DNA of 64,000 bases from Limonium bicolor (lineage: Eukaryota > Streptophyta > Magnoliopsida > Caryophyllales > Plumbaginaceae), in assembly GCA_023374045.1 (NCBI GenBank), contig CM041776.1, positions 144,029,296-144,093,295 of the forward strand, written 5' to 3'. Below, in pieces: positions 43,301 through 56,399 of this stretch. The translations under genes and the position numbers were made by a program. The notes beneath the pieces were generated by a model. It had not been told where the DNA came from and made no database searches. It worked only from the letters and a program-made list of their open reading frames with translations. The stretch's first letter is position 1, and each line of letters begins with the position of its first letter.

Positions 43301-46300
43301 TCCTAGTTAATGGAGTGGAGGCCACAGTCCTGTTCGATTCTGGAGCCTCCCACTCCTTCATATCACAAGCGTACCATGCTAAGATCGATGCCCCTACAGA
43401 GGATATCCGGGACTACTCAGTCTTGTTGCCATCCAGAGAGCTGATCAAATGCAGTAAGCAATGCAAGGATTTGAGCATACGCTTCAAAGGGGCAGACTTC
43501 CTTCTTGACGCCATTGTCTTCCCTAGCATGGGATTTGACATAATTGTGGGCATGGACACGCTATAGCGGTATCGAGGCAGACTACACTGTGCAGAGCATC
43601 GTCTCCTCCTGAAGTCAACTACAGGGATCACTGTGTCATACCGAATGTAGCCTAAGCAGCCAACTGTGAATGTTGTATCGGCTTTATCCCTGATGAAGGA
43701 GGTGTCCAAGGGCGCTACCGCCTACTACTGTTATGCCCCGGATCTGAGGACGGATCCGAAGTTCCATAGTGATGTTCCCATTGTGTCGGAGTACCCCGAC
43801 GTTTTTCCAGAGGAGCTACCTGGACTACCACCGCTGAGAGAGGTTGAATTCAACATCGACCTCATACCTGGCACGGCACCGATTGCTAAGGCTCCCTACC
43901 GGATGGGCCCTGCAGAGATGGTTGAGTTGAAGAAACAGCTGCAGGAGCTAATAGATAAGGGTTTCATCAGACCTAGTGTCTCACCTTGGGGTGCTCCAGT
44001 GCTTTCCGTCAAGAAGAAGGACGGGAGCATGGGACTCTGTATCGACTACAGGGAGCTGAACAATGTCACGATCAAGAACAAGTACCCACTGCCCAGGATC
44101 GATGACTTGTTTGACCAGCTGAGGGGAGCTAAGGTGTTCTCCAAGATTGACCCGCGTTCCGGATATCATCAGATAGCTGTAGCTGAGTCAGATATAGAGA
44201 AGACAGCCTTCCGGACCAGATACGGCCACTACGAGTTCACCGTGATGCCGTTTGGACTGACCAATGCACCGGCGAGATTCATGGACCTGATGCAGAGAGT
44301 CTTCCAAGCCCAGCTAGATAAGTCAGTGGTCGTATTCATAGATGGCATCTTGATCTTCTCCAAGAGTCGGGAGGAACACGAGCAGCATTTGAGGACAGCC
44401 TTGGAGACTCTGAGAGAGAAGAAACTATATGCCAAGTTCAGCAAGGGTGAATTCTGGCTGGACAAGGTGTCATTTCTTGGACATGTGATCTCAGCTGAGG
44501 GAGTTTCAGTAGACCCAACTAAGATTGAGGCAGTAAAGAGCTGGCATAGACCTCGCACTGTGACAGAGATTAGGGGTTTCCTTGGATTGGCTGGATACTA
44601 TAGACGCTTTGTGAAGGACTTCTCCAGGCCAGCCAAGCCCTTGACCTCTCTGATGAAGAAGGACATCCCGTTTGTATGGACAAAGGCTAGTGAGGTCTCC
44701 TTTCAGGCGCTGAAGGACGCCCTGACCACAACTCCAGTATTAGTGATCCCTGAAGGAACGAGGGATACGTGGTGTATTGTGATGCTTCAAGCAGAGGGAT
44801 TGGTGGGGTACTGATGCAGAATGGCAGAGTGGTAGCATATGCTTCTCGACAGCTGAAGAAGCACGAAGAAAATTACCCCACACACGACCTTGAGCTCCTC
44901 GCCATAGTCTTCGCTTTGAAGATCTGGCGACATTACTTGTATGGAGCCACAGTCCGGATTATGACAGACCATAAGAGTCTGAAGTACATCTGGTCCCAGA
45001 AGGAGCTGAACCTGAGACAGCGATGATGGGTCGTGCTACTGGCTGATTATGACATCAAGCTTCAGTACACTGAAGGTAAAGGGAATGTCGTGGCAGACGC
45101 TCTGAGCAGGAGAGCATACTCACTCCTAGCCTTGATAGAGACGACCACGATAGCTGAGGAGATATACGCAGCCCAGGACAGTGATGTATTCCTACAGGGT
45201 GTCAGGCAGAAGTTAGCAGACGGTTTGACTGATGGTCTAAAGTATGAGTACGAGCTAGACAGCGAGGGACACCTTCGAGTCAGAGGCAGACTCTGCGTTC
45301 CTCAGGATGCGACAGAAATTCATACCAGGATTCTCTCTGAGGCTCATTCCTCTACATTATCAGTACACCCTAGAGCCACCAAGATGTACAAGGATTTGAA
45401 GCAGTTATTCTGGTGGAGCGGGATGAAGAGGGATGTAGCAGATTTCGTCTCCCGATGCCTCACCTGTCAGAAGGTGAAGTTTGAGCATCGTTGACCAGGA
45501 GATCAGATTCAGTCATTACCAGTACCGTGCTGGAAGTTTGACGACATCAGTATGGACTTTGTGGTTGGTCTCCCTCCAGCTAGAGGTGGACTGAATTCTA
45601 TTTGGGTGATAGTCGATAGGTTGACCAAGACAGCCAGGTTTATACCTATCAAGGACACATGGAAGGTGCCCAAGCTGGCTGAGGTGTTCACCACAGAGCA
45701 CATCCGGTACCACGGAGTATCGAAGACGATCGTCTCCGATCGTGACACACGTTTCCTCAGCAGATTTTGGCGTCAGGTGCAGGAGGCGTTTGGTACTCAG
45801 CTACGCCTTAGCACAGCTTTTCACCCTCAGACTGATGGGCAGACTGATAGGACGATTCAGATGCTGAAGGATATGCTGCGAGCAGTCGCTCTGGACTATC
45901 AGGGGAGTTGGGTAGAGGGTCTACACCTGGTGGATTTCTCCTACAATAACTCCTACCACTCATCTATCGGCATGGCACCATTCCAGACTCTGTATGGCAG
46001 GCTGTGCCGGACTCCCTTATCATGGAGAGACCCTACCGAGGCAGTCTTGATTGGGCCCGAGTACGTTCAGACACTACAGGATGACGTCAGGGTTATTCAG
46101 CAGCACATGAGGGCAGCGCAGTCCAGACAGAAATCCTATGGGGATCAGCGCACCAGAGAGCTCGAGTTTCAGTTGGGTGACATGGTTTTCTTACGGGTGT
46201 CTCCGATGAGAGGGTTATTCAGATTTGGGATGAGGGGGAAACTAAGCCCTAAGTATGTCGGTCTGTACAGGATTACGGAGCGAGTGGGCCCAGCTGCTTA

Positions 46301-46592
46301 TAGACTAGAGCTACCAGCGGAGTTGGGGAAGGTACACGACGTGTTTCATGTATCTCAGCTGAAGAAGTATATGCCTGACCCTTCTCACGTACTGCAGCCA
46401 GAGAGATTGGAGATTGAGCCTACACTGAGGTATGAGGAGACTCCTATTCGGATCTCAGACACGAAAGTCCGTGAAACGAGAGGCAGATCAGTCAAATTAG
46501 TGAAAGTTCTTTGGGAACATCATGGGGCTGAGGAAGCTACTTGGGAGACTGAGGACTCCATGAGAGTGAAGTACCCACATCTATTCACATAA
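43301..46592 (+). pseudogene. Protease-RT-RNase H-integrase-chromodomain of element B (damaged)
   Basis: Protease [10 protein letters not shown] near 43345. TAG codons at 43564 and 43648 precede the RT ([16 protein letters not shown]). The RT metal site reads FIDG (codons 44335-44346), so one catalytic Asp is replaced by Gly. A frameshift near 44755 separates RT from RNase H ([15 protein letters not shown]). TGA at 45024 and 45492 interrupt RNase H and the end of the integrase zinc region. The integrase core (MDFVVGLPPARGG, SDRDTRFLSRF) and chromodomain-like end (EEATWETEDSMRVKYPHLF) follow to 46592. Most nonsense codons fit C-to-T or G-to-A transitions. Confidence 0.92.
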
Positions 46593-46961
46593 TGTTTTTC
46601 ATATCCTGTTGTGATTCACATTAGTAGCGGTACGAGGGCGTACCTTAGCTCTTTAAGGGGGATATACTGGCATACTCCACCTTCGTTACCTCATCCGGAT
46701 TATGCCCGGTTGTTTTATTAGTAGAGTGAGAGGTGTATGTATGTACATAGTTTTACGTTATGGCATAGTAGTATGTGACTTTTGATTAAATATATCTTGG
46801 TATATTTTGATTCAGTTTGATTCTGAGTAATCTCGATTGGAATATTGAAATAGAATTGATGGAAATTAAGGATTGGATTGGTATGGAAATTCGTCAGAAT
46901 TATTATCGTCTCAAGTTGATTTTTAAACTTCGAGGCGAAGTTTTTTCCAAGGGGGACATAC
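46593..46961 (+). other. 3' untranslated region and polypurine tract of element B
   Basis: Non-coding to the purine tract CCAAGGGGGACATAC directly before the 3' LTR at 46962. Nothing else recognised. Confidence 0.6.
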
Positions 46962-49900
46962 TGAAATACCCCTAAATTAATTTAAATTAATTTAGGGGAT
47001 TTCTTTTATTAAGCCATAAATAATACTATTAATTATTAAATTATGCTATATGGACTTATGGAAATTAAATTAGGGGATTTCTTCTATTTAACCCTAAAGA
47101 ATACTAATAAATATTAGATTACTATATATTATTATATAGTATTATGAATTGAATAATAAGATTATAAGTCAATAAATCTTGGAAAAATTTCTAAACATTC
47201 CAAGTATATTATAAAGATTTTAGAAAGAGTTGGAACATTAATTTGAATCATAAAAGTCAATATAAAATCATGGAAACCATAAAGCTTATTAAGCCTTGCT
47301 AGGGTTGACTTTTTGAGAATGGTCAAACCAGCCCATGAAACCTATACCAATAAATAGGTTATGGAAAACCATGAAGATCGATAAAACGAACGTCAAAAAT
47401 GGATCATCCTAGCCAAAGTTATGATAGAATGAAGTTTAGAGCCAAAATTTTGAAAACTGCCACATGTCAAGCTCACACGGGTCGCCTGTACTTAGCACGA
47501 AAATCGGCCAGAATCCTAACTGCCATCAGCGTTTTTGCCCTAACTTTAGACACTTATATCTCACTCATCTTTACGAATTTTGCAACGCTGTTTTTTTCAT
47601 TCTACTCTCCTTAATCTCCTCTTTGCAACCATAGCTCACACTTAACCTAAATCTTCCTAAATCCACCGGAAAATCAATCCAAAGTCGCCTCCTTGCAAAG
47701 TCGTAACCCAGATTCCCAGTTTTCACCGAATTCAGGTAAACTTCGTTTGATCATAACTTCTTCGTTTCTCATCCAAAATTTGAGTTCTTTATCTTGTTGC
47801 GTAGATCTCTAATCCCTCTAAAACTTTCATGTTTACACCCAAGGCTAATTCCCAACCGTTTGTAAGAACGAGGTGCCTAAAGTTTGTGATCCGACATCAC
47901 ATAAAATCATAGGAAAAACATAAGGTAAACTCGTAACTTTCGGGTCAGATTTCTTTCTATATAATGCAAATTAGCGTGAGTTCTTGCTATCAATGTGTAG
48001 AACTATGTTTCCTCTGTAGATTAAGCCCAAGAACAAAGCCTAACTCGATTTGTACCGAAACTTATAGTGTTGCAAAGTAGGCTACTCAATCAGCTCGTAA
48101 AGGTTGAGTTTTTCCAGAAACCGAAATCAAATCCCTTCGATTTGTACAATTCCGGTGAGTTTTTCTTTAAATTCTTTCGATGTTGCTAATCTACATTGCA
48201 TTACCGGTCAGAACCATGTTCCAATTTCATCTATTACGCGTTAGGTTAAGAGAATTTGTTAGAATTGAATTCGGAAATCCGAAATAACCCTAACTTCGAA
48301 CCCAGAATCGTATTTGATGTACACTGCATTATAGCTAGCGAAATCGGTACCATTAGAACCGGAATTCAATTTCGAATCCAATGTAACAAGAATCATCGAA
48401 TTTGGTTCTATAGATTTTGAGGAATTGGCCATTTAGTACTTGGGTAATCGCTGGAGGTTGGGGATGAACGCGAGGATTTTCGGTCGTCCGATCGTAGGTT
48501 TTAGAAACGGACGGCCGAGATTAGATCTGGGGAGTTTAAGTTGGTTATGAATTATAATATTTCCAGAATTAAACCCTAACTTGTTGAATTTATTTAATGG
48601 CCTTCCCGAACGTATTTTGACTTGAAATTTTTACCATAGATTCCTTATAAAATCTAGTTTATTTTGATGTAAATTAATATGGTTTTGGAGTTTGTAAACG
48701 TAAGTTATGATTTTTGCAAGTTACGGGTATTATGGAATTATTTGGATAAATTAAAAAGAGATTTTTATGAAATAAAAATTTTATAATATGTATAAAATGT
48801 TATAGTTACTATATACTAAATTTGGGAATTTTTGGACAATGGTAAATGGGTTTAAAAATTGTATTTATAAGGTTTTCATAAGTTATCTTATAATATAAGG
48901 TTTTTAATGTAACAAAAATTAAAGTATAGATTAATAATAAACTTTTTAGGTTGGGAAATAATGAAAAGATTAAACTAACATTTAGTAACAGTATGTTTAC
49001 AAATATTTTGGGAATTAACTTTAAAGTGAAGTAAAATTATTTACATATATATGATTATATATATACTTATATGAGAGAAATAAAAATAGAAACTGATGTT
49101 AAATTAAGGAACTAAACTAATCTACATTGAAATTATTATATAAAAAGGGAATAAAATAGTAACTTAGGGTAAAACAGGGAGCTAAATAAATCAACACTTA
49201 TATTAACTTAATACTATAGAAGCTAATATCCTAAGATGTAGTAAAAGAAATACCTTATAAAACATACATGGATTGCAGATAAATGTTGAAGTAATAAAGA
49301 TAATATAAATACAATAAGCTACATAGGGGATGTCTTAAATAAATTCTAATACAGGTACATACGTATAAATATTAAATAAATAAGGGAAAATACTTTATTT
49401 AATAAACCATATATCGGTTGGGGATATGCCTAAAAGTTATTAAACATAATTAAATACAATAAAATTTCTTAAAAATGTTATGGATAAATCTTAATACATA
49501 AAGATATATATATATGTATAGAAATACATTAAAATAGATGAAGGAAATAACATTCCTTGTGATAGATATAATAAGAAGAATATATATATTAAACCTTAGG
49601 ATTTTAATCGGTGTGTAATTAAATAGTCATTAATAACTTAAGGGTTTAATTACACAACATAAACGTAACACGGTATTGGGTTAACCTACTAAGCCCAAGT
49701 CTATGAACTCCAAAAGCTCACTTAAACAATTCAAAGAGAGGTTGGGCCACTCTCAGGGTTAAATCCTAAATCGTTCCAGTTTAAACGAAATGGGCCTAAC
49801 AAAAGATTTAATTAACGAAACCTAGCCCAAATCCTTGTGAGAGAATAATGGTAAACCTGGAACTATAAATCAGTAAGAATAGAAGGTTGTTTAGTTTATA

Positions 49901-50411
49901 AGTCCCTTAACTAATCAACACTTGGAACACCTTAATTATAGGTTACTATTGGGGAATCACTCATTCAAGTTAATTACTGTTCTTCACATACCAGGTACGA
50001 TTTCTCGTACTCTTATGCCTTGCTAACAAGACTTAAGGGATGTTTGTGACAAACACTAACTGTGCTAAAGTGGATTTCTAAAAGGAAATGGTTGTGTGAC
50101 TAACTCAGCTTGTGTGACTAACTGAGCCTTGAATGTGAAACTTACATGGGTATTGGTTCCTTCTATTTGGTTGTTCCATTAGACATTAACTGCTTAGGGT
50201 TTACGCTTCTGCACTCTGTAGGACTGAGTGTTTTGGTATTACTCAGGGTAGTTAGTGATCTAGTGGAATATGGAGAAGGACAATCTTGGTAATTCTTCTT
50301 TTGACTCTGGATATCGTTTCATCCATGAGCTGGGTCTTGTTGTTTTGACGTGCGCGCGTCTTCAATGGTAACAGTGAGGGGTTGTATATCCTTTTGTCCC
50401 AAAAGGGACGT
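46962..50411 (+). repeat. 3' LTR of element B, truncated by element C
   Basis: Homologous to 33108-36540 and into the following LTR segment, ending at AAAGGGACGT where element C starts. About 0.7 kb of its end is missing from the visible sequence. Confidence 0.85.
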
Positions 50412-50647
50412 TGATAAGTGTGAAACATATAAGCTTTTTAGGGCTTAATTACCTTATAATCTGTTACAATTTAAGCAATGTTTCCCACTTATTCTGTGTT
50501 TTTCCTAAGATTGATGTTTTGTTATGAACTGATGCATTTTATACGCTAAATATAGGAAAAACCCAGAGAAATGGAGGTTTTACATCATAAGGATTGTAAC
50601 ACAACAAACGACGAACAAATCCGGAAAAAGAGACAAAGATTGGTCAT

Positions 50648-50850
50648 GTCCGGGTCAGAAGAGCCGGACGCAAATCCGGACGTCACACGTCTGGATCCGG
50701 ACGCAAGCCGGACGTGACCCAAACTCCAGATCCGAGAGTTCTGTGTCTTGTCCCGGATCCGGACAACGATTCGGACACAACCCGAGTTTCAGATCCAAAA
50801 CCGCTGTCTCACATCCGGATCCGGACATAGATCCAGACGTCACACAGAGA
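50648..50850. repeat. TCCGGATCCGGA motif cluster in LTR of C
   Basis: Repeated CCGGACG, GGATCCGGAC and ATCCGGATCCGGACA, many of them perfect palindromes. Further clusters are at 51197-51290 and, in the 3' non-coding part of C, at 55565-55640 and about 56095-56130. Confidence 0.8.
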
Positions 50851-51009
50851 TGAAAAATAAAAATGCAATCACGCTGATAATCGGGCTTTCGGCGCAATTA
50901 TCAGCCGAAAGCAAGTTTAGCCCATACCTCCCTTAAATTAAGCAGCGGCCATGCTCAATTAATTTCCCCAACTCACCACACCACTAACCTATGTTCCTCC
51001 TCTAAAGCC

Positions 51010-51017
51010 TATATAAA
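51010..51017 (+). promoter_or_regulatory. TATA box in LTR of C
   Basis: TATATAAA within AAGCCTATATAAACCC. Transcripts would start about 30 bases downstream, near the CATTTC region at 51035. Confidence 0.6.
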
Positions 51018-52113
51018 CCCAACTCCTGCTTCATTTCAAATCGTCCCTGACTCTCAGAGTCTAAGCAATACACTCTTCTCCCTCTCTACATATCCTCTCA
51101 TCCACGACTCGCTCCATCTCCATTCACAAACTTTTCTCCATAACTCTTCACCCTCACTCACAGACAGAACCTTGCTCACAGCGCTTCAATTACTCATGTC
51201 CGGATTTGACGTCTGGATCCGGACACAGGCAGAAGAACGCGTCCACATCTACGTCCGACCCAAGACAGCCGGACGTGACACAGACGAGTGTGGAATTTGC
51301 ATAATCGTCGACGACTTCTAAAATCAGTTTTTCTTCTAAATCCCTCTATCCTTATGCTGTTTATATTGAGCATTGTTATTTTGTCTATGGCTGAGTAGTC
51401 ACTTTTAATTTCGGTTTACTATGTATCTCTAGAATAATTAGTTCTGAACCTTTGTGATTTTCTGCAGTACAATAGAATAAAGTTCTTTTCCCTTATGAAT
51501 TCCTAGACTTGTTAATCTAATCAATTAAATGAGTTTATCAGTTTGTTAGCTTATAAGTGAGAACTGCGGCTATCAATTGACTACAGGGAAAGAACCAGTT
51601 AGTATAGAGATGGTAATTCCTCTAAACACTAGCTGACCATTAATCTAGACTACACTTAAAGCAATTAGTAAACAGTGGATTCATAACGAGAGTTAGGATT
51701 CGGTCTTTGCTAATTAGAATTCGTGGAACGGGAGACCGAATACGAGTTATCCTTATTCTAGGGTTTTATTCAGAATTCTGTAGAAATCACTTAGGGGAAG
51801 AAATTGCAAACCTAGAGAGAAGTAATAAACCGGAATTTCCCTTATCAAACAAAATCAAAACAATTATTTACCTGTTATTTATTGCTTATTGAACTCCTTT
51901 ACAATATTCACCATCACATACAAAAACCCCCAATTTCCTGTTATTTTTATTGTTCTTGTTTGTAAGTAGAAATTAAACTAGCCACTGCCTCCTTGGATTC
52001 GATACTCAGGGAATACTCCGAGATTTAAACTTGCTATAATCGACCGGTGCACTTGCCGTTAGGTTAAACCCCCCAACAACAATTTACCGTTAGGTTTTAC
52101 CCCAACAAGTTTT

Positions 52114-52131
52114 TGGCGCCGTTGCCGGGGA
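52114..52131 (+). other. Primer binding site, tRNA-Asp type, element C
   Basis: TGGCGCCGTTGCCGGGGA is complementary to the 3' end of plant tRNA-Asp, the usual primer of Athila elements. Confidence 0.9.
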
Positions 52132-52354
52132 GGCACGGTTGCTTAGTTTAATTTTTATATTGGTATTATCTCATTTAATTTTGTTTTGTTTTTGCTTTTT
52201 AGTTTATTTTGTTTTATTTTATTTTATTTTCTTTTGTTTATTTTCTTAGCTTTGTGCAATTTGTTTCTTATTTTTTGTTCCAGTAGTATTTTGGTTTTAC
52301 TTGATTGAGTTTACTTTTACACCTACATTACTGTCAGTTATCTGATTTTGGTTT
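52132..52354 (+). other. gag leader of element C
   Basis: T-rich leader with TTTTATTTTATTTTATTTT-like low complexity at about 52200-52245. No other feature. Confidence 0.6.
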
Positions 52355-55072
52355 ATGGTTAAAACTCGTTCTGAAGGAAACCCTGAATTCGAAATTGAAC
52401 CAGAAATAGACAGAGTAACAAGAAGGATTCGAAAAAGGTTAGTTCTGGATCCTCCAATTGAGCAGGAGGTACCTCTAAAAGATTCACCAGCAGAGGAGAT
52501 TGTTTCTGAGTTACTAGTTGAAGAAGAGATTTTAAACCACCCCTCAGGAACCAATATGGTGAATTCGAATCCGGAGAGGCACATGAGGGATTATACCCGC
52601 CCAAGCGTCGAAGGGCTTATTTCACCGATAGTAATTCCTACGTTACCCGCTGGAGTGTAGTGGCAGTTCAAGACACACTATGTTACTATGGTCATGAACG
52701 CACCCCAGTTCAGCGGGACAGTCACCGAAGATCCCAATGTCCATCTCACCACTTTCCTGAGATTGGTAGGAGCATGCTCTACACCAGCTTCACAAGAGGT
52801 TGCTAGATTGACTCCCTTCCCATTTTCCCTGAGGGATAGAGCTGCAGAATGGTTAAACTCATTGACGCCCAACAGTATCACTACCTGGACGGAGTTAGCA
52901 AATGTATTCTTGGCAAAATATTTCCCTCCTTCTCGAATGCTGACTATGAGAGGAGAGATTACCAACTTCAAGCAGTTCACCGGTGAGACATTATCTGAGG
53001 TTTGGGAGCGTTTCAAAGGGATTGTGCGCAGAGTACCACACCATGGCTTGGGAGAGGAGGTAATTTTGCAGTCCTTTTACAAAGATTTGGATCATTCAAG
53101 CCGTTTGTTGGTAGATACTTGTGCAGGAGGAAGCCTCATGGAGTTACCAATAGCTAGAATCAAGGAATTGTTGGAGACCATTACCAATGCATCCAATCAG
53201 TGGGGAGGTGCGAGAACCGGAGAAGCAGCACCAAAGAAAACTGCTGGAGTTTATGAAGTGGATTCGAATACTTTTCTGGCTGCCAAGATAGAAGCAATGT
53301 CAATGCAGTTTGAGCGTATCTGTGCAGTGATGAACCCGCAGTCAAATGCAGCAGCTGCTCCTGAGGTTTATCCACCTTGTGAATATTGTGGTAGAGGCTC
53401 TAACATGTGCCAGTGTGTTCCACCGCAAGAAGAAGCGGCAAACTATGTTGGTAACAGACCGGGTAATTATTTCGGGAATCAAGGCAACCCTGGTTACCAC
53501 TCTCAGCAGCAGAATCGTTATCAAGCTGGTGGTAGCAACAACTTCAATCAGAGACCGCCACAACAGTATAATCAAACATACCAGAAACCAATCCAAAACT
53601 AGCAGACACAGAGTTCCGGTGCAGGAACATCCTCAAACATGGAAGAAGTACTGGCCAGAATGAATGATTTCATCTCGGTTAGCACGAAGAAGTTCAATGA
53701 GCTGGAAGCCTTCAATCAGGAGCAGAGAACCTTCAATAATGACCAGAGGACATTCAATAGTAACATCGAGACTCAGCTGTCTCAGATATCGCAGCAGTTG
53801 GCTCAGCGTCCTTTGGGTTCTTTGCCTAGTCAGTTAGAGCAGAATCCAAGAGAGTATGCTAAAGCTATTTTTGCTGTGGAAGAAGATACTCCACTTGTCG
53901 CTGCAGTTTTACCTGTTCAACAAGAGGTTAAGGACTCCATTAAAGTTTTTGAAAACCCCAAGGAGAAGGAGTCTCCTGAAACTCAACCTTCTTATTCTTC
54001 TGTTTCCAATCGCAAATTTGAAGAACCTATTCCTTTTCCTGACAGGTTAAAGAAAAGGGATCTTGATGAACAGCTTGGAAAATTTCTTAAAATTTTTAAG
54101 AAATCAACTAAAGATATTCCTTTTTCTGATATGCTTAAGTTAATGCCAAATTATGCTACACTGGTGGATGATATCTTGGCTAACAAATGTCCTTTGCAGG
54201 AAAAGGAAACAGCAAAGAAAGTAACTACTAGGAGTAGTAAAGGTAAAGCTACTGAGCCTCAGGTGGTGAGCATAGAGCAACCGGTTCTAGGGAATGAGCG
54301 GAATTGTGAAGTTACCAAATCTCCTTCACCTACACCACCTACAGTTGAAGTTGCTCCTCCAGTTCCATTTCCAAACAGAACCAAGCGTTCCAAGGAGGAT
54401 AGTGAGTTTGATAAGTTTCTTACTTTACTTCGTCAACTATCTGTTGATATTCCCTTTGTTGATTTAGTTGCGAAGGTGCCTTACTATACCAAGTATTTAA
54501 GGATGCTTTTATCTAATAAAGCAAAGTTAGTTAAGACAGGAACTATTCAGCTCACAGAGACTTGTTCAGCGATCGTACAGAAGCGCTTACCAGAAAAATG
54601 CAAAGATCCTGAAAGCTTCACAATTCCATGTAGAATAGGAGACATTGACTTCGACCACTGTCTTGCTGATTTAGGAGCGTCGATTAGTCTCATGCCATAC
54701 ACTTTATTTGAAAAGCTTGGAATTGGAGAATTACAGCCTACACGAATGACACTTCAGCTAGCAGATCGCTCAATGGTTTACCCTTGTGGAATTGTAAAGG
54801 ATGTGATGGTTAAGGTGGAGCATCTGTATTTCCCCTGCGACTTTGTCGTACTCAACATGGCTGCAGATCCAACGGTCCCTATTATCCTTGGAAGACCCTT
54901 CCTAGCAAAAGCCAACGCTCGAATCGAAGTTGCTCATGGTACGATCACTTTGAATGTAGAAGGTGAGCAGCTACTGTTTTATCCTGGCAGATCTTCTAAA
55001 AACGTTTTGGAAGCTTCTCGGAGTTCGCGTCACCAGGTTTCAAAGACGGCTCAATCTTCTAGAATCTCTTGA
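52355..55072 (+). pseudogene. gag-protease of element C (two in-frame TAG codons)
   Basis: One frame from MVKTRSEGNPEF at 52355 to the stop at 55070-55072. TAG at 52658 and 53600 interrupt it, both compatible with C-to-T in CAG Gln codons. The gag domain typical of Athila follows the first TAG (PFSLRDRAAEWLNSL, WTELANVFLAKYFPP, FKQFTGETLSEVWERFK). A CX2CX5CXC-like cluster (CEYCGRGSNMCQC) and a Q/N-rich linker come next. After the second TAG comes a coiled segment rich in FNNDQRTF repeats. An aspartic protease domain (LADLGASISLMPYTLFEKLG, Asp codon 54667; VPIILGRPFL) ends it. Autonomous Athila elements carry RT next, which is absent here. Confidence 0.87.
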
Positions 55073-56150
55073 GAGAACAAAAACAAGGTCTAGCCAAAGA
55101 CCGAAAATACGGGCAGCTTGGTGGGAGGCAACCCACCAGTATAAAATCTCCTCTCCACTTTCTTTTTACACTTTCCTATTACTTGATTTAATTTTCTTTT
55201 AATTTATTGATAATTTTTACTATTTTACTGCAAGAGACCCGACCCCCCTATTTCAATAACTAACTCTGTCTGGATCCACTTGAGTTCTCCTGGTTTTGCA
55301 GATTTACTCTTTCAGGTACTTCACTCTAATGCTAAACTGAACTCAAGTGTGGGGAAATATCATGGCAGCATTCACCACGGATCAGGGAGTCCTTTAACAC
55401 TCTTACTATTTTATTTCTACATTTCTTTTGTTTGTTTTATTTTTGTTTGATTATTTTTGGTAATGTTTCCTTTTTAATTTTTCATTTTTAAATAAATGAT
55501 GTGTTTTAGATTAATTGTTTTAAATTAAAATTAATATATATTAAAAAAAAAAAGAGGAACTACAACGCGTCCGGCTAAACCCAGCCGGACGCTTACAAAA
55601 TCTAATCTGTCCGGATCCGGACGCCTCATCCGGACATAACTAAAAACATCGCGCGCCGCGATTTTCTTTTCTTTCTTCTTTCATCTTTCTTTCTTCCTCA
55701 TTCTTTCTTCTTCCTTCTTTCGACAAACTCGAACCAGCTCCAAAAACTCCAGTTCTCTTCCTCCATTTTCGCCACCACCGAACCACCACCGCACCACTCC
55801 CGACACCGGCGACACCAAGCCCATCCCGACGCTACAGTACTACCCAACGCCCGCGTATCTTCTTCTCAAAAATCAAACCGCAACCATAAACGAACCAGGT
55901 TTCAAACTTGTTTTTAAATTTCTGCGATTTCGATTGGAATTTCAATCTCACTGCGGTGGATTAGGTAGTTTTGTGGTTTACAATGTTAATTAGTTGCTTA
56001 GTGTGAATTTTGAGAGTCTGTATGTGCGAATGTGTGAATTTTGGGGAAATTTTGAAACTGTGTGTTCGCGGCGCCATTTTTTTAGGGTTTACAGGTCCGT
56101 CCGGATCTGCGTCCGGCTAAGTTGACGGTTCAAACAGATAATTGTTTCCT
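55073..56150 (+). other. 3' non-coding region of element C
   Basis: Holds the GGGAGGCAACCCACC motif, T-rich stretches, an A-run at 55541-55552, and a pyrimidine-rich block at 55665-55740. It repeats the TCCGGA motifs found in the LTR. No ORF is supported. The exact right end is uncertain. Confidence 0.55.
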
Positions 56151-56399
56151 CTACTATTCCTAAATCTTGACATGAAGGGTAACGCGCTTTTCTCATCAAT
56201 ATTTAGTTTTGTGAAGGGAGATCCCCGGGTGCTTTGAAATTTAAATGCATCAAGCGCTCTGGGTTTTGCACGCTCTGTGTTTCCCTCATGCATTTAACTC
56301 TCACGGGAGGTTAGAAATCCTTTCAAGACCTCTTCGGGGAAAATGATACAAGAGTTCGGCGGCCTTTGATGACTTATGTGACTTTCCTAGAATTAAAGA

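Larger units (their letters stand above)
33108..50411 (+). mobile_element. Element B: degenerate Tekay/Del-type chromovirus
   Basis: 5' LTR 33108-41719 (interrupted by a solo LTR at 36541-41001), internal region 41720-46961, 3' LTR 46962-50411 cut by element C. Domain order is gag, protease, RT, RNase H, integrase, chromodomain. It is related to element A but has no AlkB and no gag introns. It carries two frameshifts, five nonsense codons and a catalytic RT substitution, so it is dead. The left flank CAATA cannot be matched because the right end is not visible. Confidence 0.88.
50412..52107 (+). repeat. 5' LTR of element C
   Basis: From TGATAAGTGTGAAAC, inserted in the B 3' LTR, to CCCCAACA before the primer site. 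It includes a TATA box at 51010-51017 and two groups of TCCGGA-type motifs (50648-50850, 51197-51290). The end is assigned from the primer site position. Confidence 0.75.
50412..56150 (+). mobile_element. Element C: Athila-like gag-protease element without polymerase
   Basis: 5' LTR 50412-52107, tRNA-Asp primer site, gag-protease ORF 52355-55072, then non-coding sequence. Directly after the ORF is TGGGAGGCAACCCACCA, a sequence typical of Athila-related TR-GAG elements that lack pol. No RT, RNase H or integrase is visible. The 3' LTR is not seen; the element seems cut near 56150 where the minus-strand element D sequence begins. This boundary is approximate. Confidence 0.75.
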
